This document shows positions 50,878 through 62,038 of a DNA stretch of 64,000 nucleotides, piece after piece. The stretch comes from Jackrogersella multiformis. Taxonomy: Eukaryota > Ascomycota > Sordariomycetes > Xylariales > Hypoxylaceae. The stretch lies in contig CADCXD010000007.1 in the NCBI GenBank assembly GCA_902806575.1, positions 806,001 to 870,000 on the forward strand, written 5' to 3'. The notes under the pieces were generated by a model, which saw nothing but the letters and a program-made list of their open reading frames with translations, was not told where the DNA came from and ran no database searches. Position 1 is the stretch's first letter. Every line of letters starts with the position of its first letter. The translations under genes were made by a program, and so were the position numbers.

Positions 50878-53175
50878 ATGGGAGCGCCTCGGATTGAGGC
50901 TCAACCTCAAATCCAAGTCCGTAAATCAATCCATGATTATAGTCGCGACCCTGAGAGCTCTGACGATGACGACGAGGAGGAAATTCCTAATACCTCACCA
51001 CATAAATCCAAGATCGACCCAAATATACGATCGCTAGACCATCGTCGAACTCGCAGCCGACAACTTGATGATGACCACCAATTACTGCAGATCGGACAGT
51101 CAAAGAGACGGAGAGTTGGGTCCGCGATGGATCCTCAAATAGCACATTCAAATCTGATTCCTACCTTGTCCTCTACCGTGCACGCAGCTAGAAGATTGAA
51201 TTACCGAAATAGAAGCAGAGGCTCGAGCCCCGAAGATGCTGTACCTGCAGGATTGGTGAACAGTCTTAATGCTGTGCTGAGAAAGGAACACGGAGAGCAA
51301 GATCTAGTGTATGCAGGCCATCAACTGAATAGCGGAATCAACCTACCTGATAACGAGCATAATGGCGTTGTGTCCGACCATAGCCATGTAGACGTGCAAG
51401 AACAGCAAGACCGAGACCAAGACCAAGACCAAGATCTGAATGGTATGTCCAGAGACGACAGGGAATCATCTGCACCCGTCAACGACACAGAAGAAGTTCA
51501 CCAACCCGATGCCATATTGGTTCAGGATAATAACGTACAAAATCACCCAACAGAGAATCAGAGCCAAAGCCAGAGCCAAGTTGATATATGGGATGTACCT
51601 GTGTCGCCACAACAACTACGACGTACCAGACAACTAGGTCCAGCTAATTCTATCGGAGAATTATCACTCGGAGGCAATATCCGAGAAAAGCGTACCAAGG
51701 CTCGTATACCGCAGCGTCATTCTGAACCAACCCAGCCTTCTCAACTAAACCAGGCTCGAGTTGCCGAGCACCCGCGACCCGCTCCTCGAGATCGCCATTC
51801 CATATCAATAATACCAATTCAACGAGGCGTCGGAATCGAGCCACAGCAAGAGGTACGGGAGGATACCGAAAGCTACGATGCCCTAGAAGACATAGAAGGA
51901 CTTTCTACCAATAGAAGAAATCCATCAGGCATCGACCTGTCGGTTGAGGAGAGCTTTGATCGCGATGTCGCAAATTTCAGAGCTCGATATACCAGGGGTT
52001 ATGACGGTTGCGAAACCTACGAAGGCCCTGCCGAAGACGATGATGTTTCTATACACATTGATGACGCTTGTCTCGTTAGAGCAATCCAGCTTTTAGGGCA
52101 CAGTGCTTGGACTGGATTGGGGGAAGTATGGTACCGAAAGCATTTTGACATTAATTCTTCCGAGACTAAACCTATCCGAGTTCTTCTCCAGCTGCTGGCA
52201 AAGCTTGAAAGACTAGTTGTGAAAACTCCAAATGCGCCTCGATTTGTAGAGCAGAACAGGTTTTTCAACGAGTATAGTGATCTCCTTGGCTACTATTTTT
52301 CAAAGATTAAGATCGCCTTGCAGCATATTCGAGGAGCATTTGTGAAGGAAGGATCAAAGAAGCTACGAAAGAATACCGACACAGAGGAACACTACCAGAT
52401 GTCCAACGAACTTATCTCACTTGCCCTTCCCAGGTTGTTTAACCTTCTAGCGCATGTGTGGGGATTAGGTGGTAACAATTGGGATCGGTCAGCATTTACG
52501 ATTTCAACGATTGAGCTATTCATGAAAATATCTGGTTGGATTGGGGTGTTATACAATCCATTGCTTAAATGGCTGAAACAACACGAACCTGAATATCAGG
52601 CGACAGCGCAGCGGATCGAGAAATGGAAGCGAGAAGAGCTTGGTGCAATTCTGAGCGACTTGAATCAGGCTCTAGATGATAGTCCAGATCGCCTCGAGAG
52701 AGAAGAGCGCTGTCGACGTCGGCAGAAGGAGATCAAAGCGCGGTGGAAGCAGGATGAGGAAGCCAGGAAGAGGTCTATCCAAGAACGGCAATGGAGGTCA
52801 CTAATGTCGATTAGAGGCATTCACAGACCGCTATCAGAATCTCCAATGCCATCTTCCGGACGGGGGTCGTTGGCGTCTCAAGTAGCGCCCCGAAAATCAC
52901 GTCGAGTGCCGCCGTCTCCTCAGAATGCTAGTAGCAGCTGGTCTCTTGAAGAGAAGAGGTTTCTTTTCAAGAAGATACAAGAGTCATACCCAGATCTACT
53001 AGACCTCGACGATGTTCGTTGGGAACTTAACAGGACCCTCGAAGAGACGGAGACTATGGCGGAAGAGCTCTTGGGACTGATGTTGGCAGCTGTACACCCC
53101 GAGCAAGAAGCTGCAGACAGAGATGCCCATATTCAAGAGGTTATGCAGGCTTACAAAAATACCTGGGGTCATTAA
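50878..53175 (+). CDS. Fungal protein of unknown function with C-terminal Myb/SANT-like segment
   Basis: Single exon, 765 residues; the true ATG is at 50878, one codon after an in-frame GTG. The first 350 residues are disordered: an acidic SSDDDDEEE cluster, Arg-rich patches, a QDRDQDQDQDLNG repeat and an SQSQSQ run. From about 385 to 600 it is helical (DDACLVRAIQLLGHSAWTGL, VWYRKHFDIN, PRLFNLLAHVWGLGGNNWD) and looks like a folded domain that I do not recognise. Residues about 600-645 are a charged Arg/Lys/Glu helix. At 688 a Trp begins WSLEEKRFLFKKIQESYPDL, which resembles the first helices of a Myb/SANT domain, followed by DDVRWELNRTLEETETMAEE and a helical end. The layout suits a nuclear chromatin or kinetochore-type protein, but that is inference. 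It is divergent from the PTPA gene. Confidence 0.85.
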   Translation: MGAPRIEAQPQIQVRKSIHDYSRDPESSDDDDEEEIPNTSPHKSKIDPNIRSLDHRRTRSRQLDDDHQLLQIGQSKRRRVGSAMDPQIAHSNLIPTLSSTVHAARRLNYRNRSRGSSPEDAVPAGLVNSLNAVLRKEHGEQDLVYAGHQLNSGINLPDNEHNGVVSDHSHVDVQEQQDRDQDQDQDLNGMSRDDRESSAPVNDTEEVHQPDAILVQDNNVQNHPTENQSQSQSQVDIWDVPVSPQQLRRTRQLGPANSIGELSLGGNIREKRTKARIPQRHSEPTQPSQLNQARVAEHPRPAPRDRHSISIIPIQRGVGIEPQQEVREDTESYDALEDIEGLSTNRRNPSGIDLSVEESFDRDVANFRARYTRGYDGCETYEGPAEDDDVSIHIDDACLVRAIQLLGHSAWTGLGEVWYRKHFDINSSETKPIRVLLQLLAKLERLVVKTPNAPRFVEQNRFFNEYSDLLGYYFSKIKIALQHIRGAFVKEGSKKLRKNTDTEEHYQMSNELISLALPRLFNLLAHVWGLGGNNWDRSAFTISTIELFMKISGWIGVLYNPLLKWLKQHEPEYQATAQRIEKWKREELGAILSDLNQALDDSPDRLEREERCRRRQKEIKARWKQDEEARKRSIQERQWRSLMSIRGIHRPLSESPMPSSGRGSLASQVAPRKSRRVPPSPQNASSSWSLEEKRFLFKKIQESYPDLLDLDDVRWELNRTLEETETMAEELLGLMLAAVHPEQEAADRDAHIQEVMQAYKNTWGH

Positions 53176-53740
53176 GTTGAACTGATTTGGAACTGCTTTG
53201 AGGAATGAGGCTTATGATACCTGTGTGCAATACTTAGCTAACTACATTCAATGTAAATTTAAACATACAATACCTTGACTTTACAACATTATACCCTTTT
53301 CAACGATTGACTTATATTTCTCTTGCGAAGATAGTCTTGTAAGTCACCAATACTCTTCAGCATGGCTATCTGCCTATTAGGAAGCTGGAAGGTCTTGATT
53401 CGTACATGGATTGCCAGCACAGCTCGACTAGGTATATATTACGTGCAGTCTGCATGATGCTGGGTCGTCAGTTTTGGGCAGTAGTTGGTCAATTCCATCC
53501 CGGTCCCTACCTTATCCTTATAGGATGAATGGCTTCTAGACAGGCTTTTGCATTGGAGATGTTCACGTACGGTTTCGTCACCCACGGATGATAGGAGATG
53601 GCTGGCTGTTCTTCTAGACCGAGGTCTTACGACATTTCCTAAACTTGAATTGACTGTCACCAAGGCAATGAATAAGGTCCACTTAGATAGGTAGATGAGG
53701 TGAGGATGTCAGTGCCATACATTTTATTTATCTTTAACCT

Positions 53741-53904
53741 GGCTACCTACCTACCTAGGTACCTAGGTAGGAGGTAATTAGGTATGATAGGTACCTATGA
53801 AGGTAGGTACGATACCTGGATACCACCTAGGAGGTAGATGCGCAAATAGGTACCCTACCGCTACTGAAGTGACATATCAATACCCTAGGTACCTAGGTAG
53901 GTAA
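53741..53904. repeat. Long CCTAGG/GGTACC palindromic tract
   Basis: At least eight TAGGTA/TACCTA units and several CCTAGG cores occur within about 160 bp, the densest tract in the window. Examples are CTACCTACCTAGGTACCTAG and TACCCTAGGTACCTAGGTAG. Confidence 0.85.
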
Positions 53905-54423
53905 TGACAGCAGAGCGACATTGTAATAAAAAGAAATTGATGTACATGTGGCCATGTAAAATATAATGGCGTCGTAGATCTTTCAAATTTACTTTCAACA
54001 ATTCTTTTCTTTTTCTATTGCCAGAGCTGTCAGACGTAGATTAAAGCTCTTTACCGTTACCAACCGGAACCTAGGTGCCTAGACACTAACGACCTAGGTG
54101 CCTAGGTAGCTTTATTAGTGCTCATCAATGGAATTGGTAGGCGGGAGGTTGAACCTAACGGACCCGAAAAGAACAAGTACAGGTTGATAGCTTCCAGTGA
54201 GCTCCCTACCTAGCTCTTATTGCTCAATGACACTGACCCGCTATGACCCCTGCAAAACCCCTGTTCGGACCCTTGTGATAGATGGGTACCCTCCAACGAC
54301 GTTGCCTATCAGGGTTTAGTTTGAGTGGTTAGACAGCTTTGAACCAGTGAGGGAGTCGGCCTTTCTGTGGCGGCCTTGGACGGTGGACGGTTGAGGTACT
54401 TGGATATTACTTGCTTGGGGGTT

Positions 54424-54480
54424 CTACCTGCCTACCTAAGGTACCTAGGTACATATGTACCTACCTAGGTAGGGTACCTT
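54424..54480. repeat. Palindromic TAGGTACATATGTACCTA cluster
   Basis: An 18-bp perfect palindrome with a CATATG centre sits inside a longer imperfect inverted repeat of CTACCT and AGGTAG arms. Confidence 0.9.
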
Positions 54481-55258
54481 ACAGGCTTACCTACTATTAA
54501 GGTTGTCCTTTTTTAAACCTTTTCTAACCCGCCCCCCCGTCAAACATCTTATTTCTTACCTTCGCAAAGCTCACCACAACGAAGGAAACCTGGAATCGGA
54601 TATCATTGTTGTGACAGGTGATAACTCGTTCTTTGCTTGGACGTTCGCGTGCGTTTGATTTCGGTTTCGATTTCGAGATTTGCGTTGTCGACAATTCACA
54701 ATTCGCCGTGCACGAACGGAGGTTTACTCATACCTCACCTCACTGGTCAATAGTAATATTCTGTGGCGCTTGACTGATATCACGGCACTTGGGCAAGGAA
54801 AGCTTGCAATCGCGAGGGAAGAGAGGGAAAAAAAAAATTAGGAGGTTCGCAAGACTGGTCAGTTAATACCTCCCCCGATCCCATCCCACCAACCACCCTT
54901 GAATCAACCCCCCCTTTTTTATTTTCTTATGTTTTGTGACGTGTCGATGCCGCGAATCATACTTGGTCGCAGTTATTACACTACATGTTCATGGATTCCT
55001 TGGTCAATGCGAATCTATGCCATGCTTAATCATCTCCATCTCTAATATGATATCTCCGCACCTGTAACCGTCAATTGTGTTTGACATTTCAAGATCCGAG
55101 CCCCTCCAAGACCTGTCAAGCTAATAGAATGCTGCATTATTAGTGTTATTGAGGTTTTCGATTTGGGAACGTATATGACAAACGACTGATACCACATATC
55201 CACCACCCAATAAAACAACATAGCTTTCTCAACCAACCTCATAAAACAATCCGAAATC

Positions 55259-58200
55259 ATGTCTGACGCCGAAGCTCAGCACGAAGATTCTATTCTCTCA
55301 GGGGAAGAGACTGCCGGGACTGGCGCCACTGAATCTTCGCCTAAGTCCTCAACCAAATCTAGCAATGGATCTAAGACCGAAGGCACTCCCACGACGAAGC
55401 GACTCGCTCCCGCCGGCATTATTCGTCGTCCAGGAACAACTACTCCCGCTCCCGCCGCCGCCTCGAAGACCACTGCGAGCTCATCAGCTCGTGCTGCCGG
55501 CGGTTTGAGCAAACCTCCCGCTCGTCCTCCTGCTGGAGCTACTGTCAGGAAGCCTGCCGGCACTACTGCGACCCATAGACCTCAACCGTCCATCTCGGAA
55601 GATGACAAGAAGAAACCAACCATGACCTCTGCAGCACGTCGAACCTCGACCGTACCTGGTAGCTTGATGGCATCTCCTGGAAAGTCTTCCGCGAGACCTT
55701 CCGTTCCATCTGCCGCCGCTACAAGAAAGCCCTCAACTAGCAGCTTAGCCTCTAGGACTAGCACTATTTCAAAACCATCGACGGCTACCATAACATCGGC
55801 ACGGACCTCAGCGGTTACCAGACCTGGAGTTTCCGGCGTTGCGACCGAGCCGAAGAAGCGCCTATCCGGCGTTACTGGGTCCCCGTCGGCCGCTAGACAT
55901 GTAACTCGCCCGTCTACCTCATCTATCTTTTCTACCGCTGCGGCGAAGGATGTTGAAGACCTAAAAGCGAAGCTTGCTGAAAAAGAGCTGGAAGTTGAGT
56001 CACTGAAGGAGCAAGTTGCTTCATCTCAGGCTAAGGTCGCCGAGCTCGAGGAAAATATTAAGACCGAGGCAGGCGGTGTCCAAGGCACCGGAGATGTCCT
56101 ACGCCAGGGCCACGAAGAGCTCTTAGAGACTTTGAAGTCTACTCATGCTTCCGAAAAGGAGGCCCTGGGCACACAAATATCCGAAGCTCTCAATAAGCTT
56201 AAGGTTGCCGAGGAGCAACTTGAGACCCATAAGACGCAACTAACTACACTGACTAGTGCCCAAGAAACCAAAGTGAGTGAGATTAGCAGTCTCCAGAGAA
56301 AGCTTGAATCCCTCCAGCTCGACAAGGATGCCGACGTGAAGGATAATGAAGCTGCTTTGACTAAGGCAGCTGAGAAGCACGCTGCGGAATTGGAAGAGCT
56401 TCGAAAATCTTTGGATGAACAACGTCAAGCCTTTGAGGATTTGAAGACTTCGCATACGGCTGAGCTTGACGAGAGCAAAGCGTCTTCGGTCGAGCACGAG
56501 AAGGCCCTTGAGCAGCTCAAGGCTGCCAACGAATCACTGCAAAGCAAGGTCGACGAGCTGACCTCTTCGACAAAGAACGAAGACGATGCGAGCGCTTCTA
56601 AGATCTCTGCTATGGAAGCTGAACTGGAAGAATTGAAGTCTGCTGCTGAGCAAGATAAAGCCGCATTGACTACTTCCCAGGCGGAGTTGGAAGAGGTTAA
56701 GAAGAAGCTGGCGGAGGCTATCGCTGTCGTAGACGCCACGAAGGAAGAGTTGACTAAAGTCAAGTCCGAGTTCGCCAGCTTGCAAGAGGAATTAGGCCAG
56801 GCCAAAGCGGATGTATCATCCAGCGCAGATCTTGCTGGCGAAATGAAAGAATGGGAGGACAAATACGAAAAGTTAAAGCAAGAGCACAAACTCTCAGAGG
56901 AGACACACGAGAACCAACTAAAGCAGGTATCCCAGGACTACGAGGCAGAGATCGAGAGTCTCAAAGGCGACGCTTTCTTCAAACGCAAATTCCATGTTCT
57001 CGAGGAGGAACATAACGAGCTGAAGTCTAAATTTGATGTGTTGACCAGCACGCATTCGAGTACCATTGAGAGTCATACAGAGGAGTTGAAGGCTGCGAAG
57101 ACCGAACATGTCGCTGCCGTTGCAGCCCTCTCTGCTAAGGAAGAAGAACACCAAAATGCACTCGATGCGTTACAAGCCAGCCTTGCAATGGATTTAGAAA
57201 GCGCCAAGAGCGGTGCCTCTTCTGATAAAGAAGCACACATAGCAGAACTTGAGTCTCTTAAGGCTAGTCACGCCAACCAGATCGAGCTCTCCAAAGCCGA
57301 GAGTTCAGCCGCCTTCGCGAAGGAGCTGGAGGCTCTTCAGGCAGCACACACCGCAGCCCTCGATACTCAGAAGCAACATTCAGAAACGCTAGTTGCTGAG
57401 TTGAAGGCTACTCACGCGCAAGAACTTTCCACCAAGGAGGCTGATGGCAGCGCTTATACTGTGCAGTTGGAAGCCCTGAAGGCTGCTGTCGAGGATGCGC
57501 AAGCTGAATTGGAGAAGGCTAAAGCCAGCCATAGCCAGGAGCTTGCTGCCAAAGAGGCTGATATCAGTGCCCATGCTACCCAGTTAGAGGCGATGAAAGC
57601 GGCCCTTGAAGAAGCACATGCGACACTCGAGAAAACCAAGGCTAGTCATGCTGAAGAACTGGCTGCTAAGGAGGCTGATGGAAGCGCCTATGCGATCCAA
57701 TTAGAAACCCTAAAGACAGCAGTTGAGGATGCACAGGCGGAATTAGAGAAAGCCAATGCTAGCCACGCTGCTGCTCTTGAGGCTTTCAAGAAGGAGAGCG
57801 ACGACGCGCACTCTGCCGAAATTGAGAAATTCATAACGATGCAATCTGAGGCCGTGGAAGCTGCGAAGAATGATGCATCAGGCTTCCACAAAGAGTCTAT
57901 TGAAGCTCTCGAAGCAAAGCATGCCCAGGCAGTCGAGGAGTTAACGAAGGTCCATGAGAACAGCCTTTCTGCAGCAATTTCCGATGCGTCTAAGCATCTA
58001 GCTGCTGCTAGTGAGCACGAGTCGGCATTGGTAGCCGCTAAAGAGGATTTGGCTAAGGCTGGAGAGCAAGCCGCGACTCTCGAAGCAGAATTAATCGATA
58101 TCAAGGCTAGGAACGCTGAACTTACCAAGATCGAGGTGGAGTATGAAGATTTGCATCAACGGCTTGCAGAAGCAAAGATGAATAATGTAGAACTCATGGC

Positions 58201-59196
58201 TGAACTGGATGCTCTAAAGAACCAGAGGCCAAATACATCTGCTGCTGACGCATTGAGGGCAGAGCTCGACGGACTAAAGAAATCCCACGCCAAGGAGCTT
58301 GCAGCTGCTCAGGAGACATCTGCCAAGTCTGCGGGTGAGCTCGAGCTACTGCAGAAGGATCATGATGCAACGAAGGCAGACTTTGAGTCACTGAAGACGC
58401 AGCTAGAGGCAGCCAAGCAGGATGCCCTTATTGCACAGAAAGACCTTGAAGCGCACAAGAATGATGCGGACGCGAAACTAAAGAACCAAGAAGCCGACTA
58501 CAAAGACATGTATGACAACTTGAGCACCATAGCCGAGGAACAGCAGAAGAAGAGAGAAGCAACTGAGAAGGAAGCCTCTGACATCAAGTCAAGATTTGCG
58601 GAGATGGAGGCTCAGCTAAAGGTCAAAGACGCGGAGATTGCTGAAGCACTAGTATGTTACCCAAATCTAAACTATCGATATTCGAAGATATTTCAGAGGA
58701 AAGATTGCTAACTCATAAATAGGCCAAGGCGGCAGCTGAGATGCCAGCGAAGAAAGGTCTGTCAGCAAGCAGGTTCGCCAACGAGAATGGAGTAGACGCA
58801 AATGACACCGAAAGTACTGGCGACTCGGAGGCTACCGCAGCTGCAGGTGAGGAGCCTGACAATTCATCAGCTGCGATAAGCGCGGTGCGCAGTACCCCCC
58901 ATAAGCAATCCCTGCTTGCTAGTCGCAGCACACCCCCTCCTATACACTTACCCATTCATCTCACCCTATTTCCTAAACCACATCCTAGGACTATGACTGA
59001 CTTGTGTTCTTAACAGCTAGCACAAGTTAATCTATCTCTCAAAGGCTTGAGGGCCATTGATGATGAAATGAGAGACCGAAATTTGCGGTATGTGTATCTC
59101 CACTTTGCTGATCATATAGTGGTTTCAGTTATATTGAATGAATTATGAGACTAATACAGAACACAGCATGCTCAAGTCCATGACCCAAGTCCATGA
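55259..59196 (+). CDS. Long coiled-coil protein with basic Ser/Thr/Pro-rich N-terminus
   Basis: Exon 1 is 55259-58651 (1131 codons). A 71-bp intron (GTATGT, GCTAAC branch, AATAG) leads to exon 2 at 58723. Two joins to the next exon keep frame: 58846 to 59021, or 58884 to 59017. Exon 3 ends at 59087, and a last exon 59160-59196 ends in TGA. The product is 1206 or 1220 residues. Reading through the first intron would stop falsely at 58711. Residues 1-225 are basic and rich in Ser, Thr, Pro and Ala (TTKRLAPAGIIRRPGTTTP), as in microtubule-binding tails. From about 230 nearly to the end it is continuous Glu/Lys/Ala/Leu coiled coil. Residues about 715-835 hold three 39-residue tandem repeats (KEADGSAYTVQLEALKAAVE and the next part). 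No motor, kinase or membrane segment is seen. A cytoskeletal or scaffold role is an inference. Confidence 0.85.
57434..57784 (+). repeat. Three tandem 117-bp coding repeats
   Basis: AAG/AAA-GAG-GCT-GAT starts recur at 57434, 57551 and 57668, exactly 117 bp apart. Each encodes KEAD-x-SA-xx-x-QLE-x-(L/M)K and then an EDAQAELEKAKASH-like end. Thirty-nine residues is not a multiple of seven, so each unit shifts the heptad phase by four. Confidence 0.85.
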
Positions 59197-59199
59197 CCG
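59174..59199. repeat. Tandem duplication of AAGTCCATGACC across a stop codon
   Basis: AAGTCCATGACC occurs twice, 13 bp apart, and the second copy carries the TGA that ends the coiled-coil gene in my model. Confidence 0.75.
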
Positions 59200-60156
59200 A
59201 CGTGATTCATAGGTCATGAGCTAGAATCACGCCAAATTCTTCATAACGACCATTTCCTCGTTGGTACTCGAGTTTAACCCTTTCGACGCTCTCGATACCA
59301 TTCAGTATGATCAACTACTTTGATGAAATTTCCATACCGGCTTCCCCTACATACATAAGGGGGAACACGCCGACTTTATTTAATCCGCCCAGGATTCTGG
59401 TTTACGCCACGGGCTCCATTGCTGGTTCTATTTGCAGGCAGCAACACGCATCCTGGATATTGGACGCCGCGAACGGGGCCAACGTACGCTGTTATTGGGA
59501 ATTCGTTCTATAATTCGGAATCCGACACGCTTTGTAATGAATATTTTGGGGGAGGTCCAGATACGTGGTGAGCGGCGCGACGGTTATTTCCTCCTGTCCG
59601 CTGTCGCGCTGGCGGTGTATGAGAGGGAAGGGAAAGGGAAGTTGTACGTAAAAAGGCTGTGTGTGGTATGGTAATGCTGGGGGGGTGGGGGGGACTTGTT
59701 GGATTGCTTTCTCCTTTTTTTTTTTTTTTTTTTTTTCAGACTACGCGGATACGCCGTAGTCCTCTTGTCTAGTTGAAGTTGAAATGGACGATACCCCCTT
59801 TTTCTCCCGACTACCTACCTAAGTACCCTACGCGTCTCGAAAGGGGAATCATGGAATTGAATGCTATCATTTGTAGTGCCCATGTTAAAACGATTAACCA
59901 GGCTGGCTTGCGGGGTCTCAAGGGAGTTCGATTGGATAGTATTATATTCATTTCGACACGCTCGACGAAACACGATCTAAATTTGATGAACCTGCGCACT
60001 ACGCAGGGGTATGTACAAAGCGTAGGTACCTACCTAACCTCCTAGCGCTGACTTTCCAGCTCTTCCGCACCTATGTCAACATCGGCATCGGCATCAGTAC
60101 CGGCCGGTCGTCGTCGTCTACGGCGAGACGAAGACTACTGGACAGACAGGTAGTTT
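59197..60156. other. Intergenic between convergent genes, with poly-T and hairpin
   Basis: This is the 3' flank of the coiled-coil gene and of the P450. It holds a 22-base T run (59715-59736), a small hairpin (59739-59761), a G-rich stretch just before (about 59679-59693) and short TACCTACCTAAGTACC-type repeats. The open frames show no features. Confidence 0.55.
59715..59761. repeat. Poly-T22 followed by a GACTACG/CGTAGTC hairpin
   Basis: Twenty-two consecutive Ts are followed within three bases by a 7-bp inverted repeat with a 9-base loop. Read on the minus strand this is a hairpin followed by a poly-A tract, as at the end of a retroposed transcript, but no target duplication is visible. 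Confidence 0.7.
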
Positions 60157-62038
60157 TTAACTAGTCTCCTTATCATCGGCGGGCTTCACCAGATCCCGCA
60201 GCTCGAACATGGCCTGGAAGTTGCTCTGCTTGACGAACCAGGCGTTGATGATCTTCCACTCCTGGTTCGGGTCTTGGAAGCGGATCTGCGGGTGCGCATA
60301 CATCCGTTAGTATAAGTATCGATTAAAGAGGTACGCTAGTGATTCGATGGGTGGATATAGGTAGGGGAATGGATTTGAATAGGTAAAAACAAATACTTAC
60401 GTCGAACCGCCGCAGCAAGCTTGGGACGACCTTGTAGATCTCCAGGAGGCTGATGTTCTTGCCGATGCACGTGCGGCTCCCCATGCCGAACTGGAACATC
60501 ATGCCGTTCATCTCGCGGACGCGCCGTTCCTGCTCGTTCTTTTCTTCGCCTTGTAGTGTCTCCTCCACGAGCCACCGCTCAGGTCGGAAATCGTCCACGT
60601 CCTCGCCCCAGATCTCCGGGCGGCGGTGGATGATCCACGCCGAGCAACCGACAATCGACCCGCCTTTGACGTAGTGACCCGCGATCTCGGCGCCGGGCTC
60701 GGGGACGATGCGTTCGAGAGGTAAGCCTGCTGCCGGATGCAACCGGAACGCCTCCTTAATGCAGGCGTCGAGGTATGGCAGCTTCTGACTCTCGGTCCAC
60801 GTCACGAGGCCCGTCTCATAATCGCTGAATATTCCAGACAACGCGGCGTCGTCAAGCTCCTTCCGCAGTTTAGCGAGCGCAAGTGGGTTGCGTAGCAAGA
60901 AGTAGAAAACGCTTGCTAGCGAGATAGCTGTCGTTTCAGAGCCGGCAAATGCCATCGATACGGCCATCGTCTGCACCAGAGTGTCGCTCATAAATTCGGG
61001 CCGGGCTTCCCGAGCGGCGAGGAACTTCGATAGCAGGTCGGGCGACTTGGGTTCAGCTTTACCTTCCGTGGAGACCGGGAGGAGAGGCTTGGAAGGGTCG
61101 CCTGTAAGATTAGGTCCCAAGCGCTCAGCCATGCGAGCTCGTGCGAAACGCGCTACAGGGAAAGTAGCATCGATGAACCCCAATTGAGAAAGTTTGAGGT
61201 AGATGGGATTCTTGAGGAAAACTCGGTCAAGCCACGGAATTTGGCCGATCTTATTAGATAACTATGTTAGCTTGCTTTCATATTATCTCATATCTTCCAA
61301 CATACCGGCGCAACGTAGAGAAATAGGCCTCCTAAGTATTCAATTATGCCATCAATATCCTCATTCTTTTCAACAAATCCGTGGCGTTTACTATAAGTAA
61401 TCTCCCCAATTACGTCGAATGCGTAGAACTGTAGCCATTGAGTGAAGTTGCATCCTTCGGGGTTACCGGCGAAGAAACGCTCTGTCTGTTTGAGGAATAG
61501 TTTTGTCGTGTTGTCAACAAAAGGTTCGTACTGGACGAGGGCAGACATGGCAAAAGCCGAATTGACACATCGTCTGAACTGTGCGTGGAAGTTGTTGTCT
61601 GTGGTACTAAATAGTGAGGCGAGGGAATCTCCCTTGACCACTGACTGTTGAACAACATAGAAGTCGGACTAGATAGAATGTCAGAACCACACTTAACAAA
61701 AGAGCCAGCTTCGGACCTCATACCTTAACAAATCCCTTGTTGAGACCGTATATCGACTTGAGGGCCTTGGGATTTGCAAACGACAAAGTATTAGGACCTA
61801 GGCGCACGACATCGCCATACTTCGCATGCAACCTCCGATGGGTAATATCAGGTCGTTGACCGTAGACGTCCCACAATCGCCATAAGTCCGTCAAGGAAGC
61901 CATAAAAGGACCCGGATACTTGTTCAGGCCATTATGGTATCGATTCTTAACCAGCCACGCAACAATTAGTGTTAATGTTATGGGCACCCAAAACTGAGCT
62001 ACGAAGCTCCCAACTATAGAATTTTCAACTCCTAACAT
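60157..62038 (-). CDS. Cytochrome P450 monooxygenase, membrane-bound (pisatin demethylase-like group)
   Basis: Four exons on the minus strand, 62038-61724, 61668-61306, 61249-60401 and 60285-60157, have introns of 55, 56 and 115 bp, all phase 0, giving 551 residues. The last exon has no ATG and supplies the conserved end, IRFQDPNQEWKIINAWFVKQ and the following residues. The N-terminus has a membrane anchor (VPITLTLIVAWL) followed by KYPGPF, so it should sit in the ER. P450 landmarks are an I-helix AGSET at 328-332, the ExxR motif EAFR at 392-395, FRPERW at 447-452 and heme ligand Cys487 in FGMGSRTCIG. All are intact, so an active enzyme is expected: NADPH- and oxygen-dependent oxidation with a P450 reductase partner. 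Sequence style (LTDLWRLWDVYG, KYGDVVRLGPNTLSF) matches the large fungal group often labelled pisatin demethylase; the substrate is unknown. No cluster partners are in the window, though the edge is near. Confidence 0.95.

Larger units (their letters stand above)
53176..55258. other. Intergenic with long palindromic tracts and leader of the coiled-coil gene
   Basis: CCTAGG/GGTACC repeats are dense at 53741-53904 and 54424-54480, with smaller ones near 54070-54110. Pyrimidine-rich tracts and CAAC/CCACC runs at about 54870-54925 and 55180-55250 fit a promoter and 5' leader of the gene starting at 55259. No other gene is supported. Confidence 0.55.
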
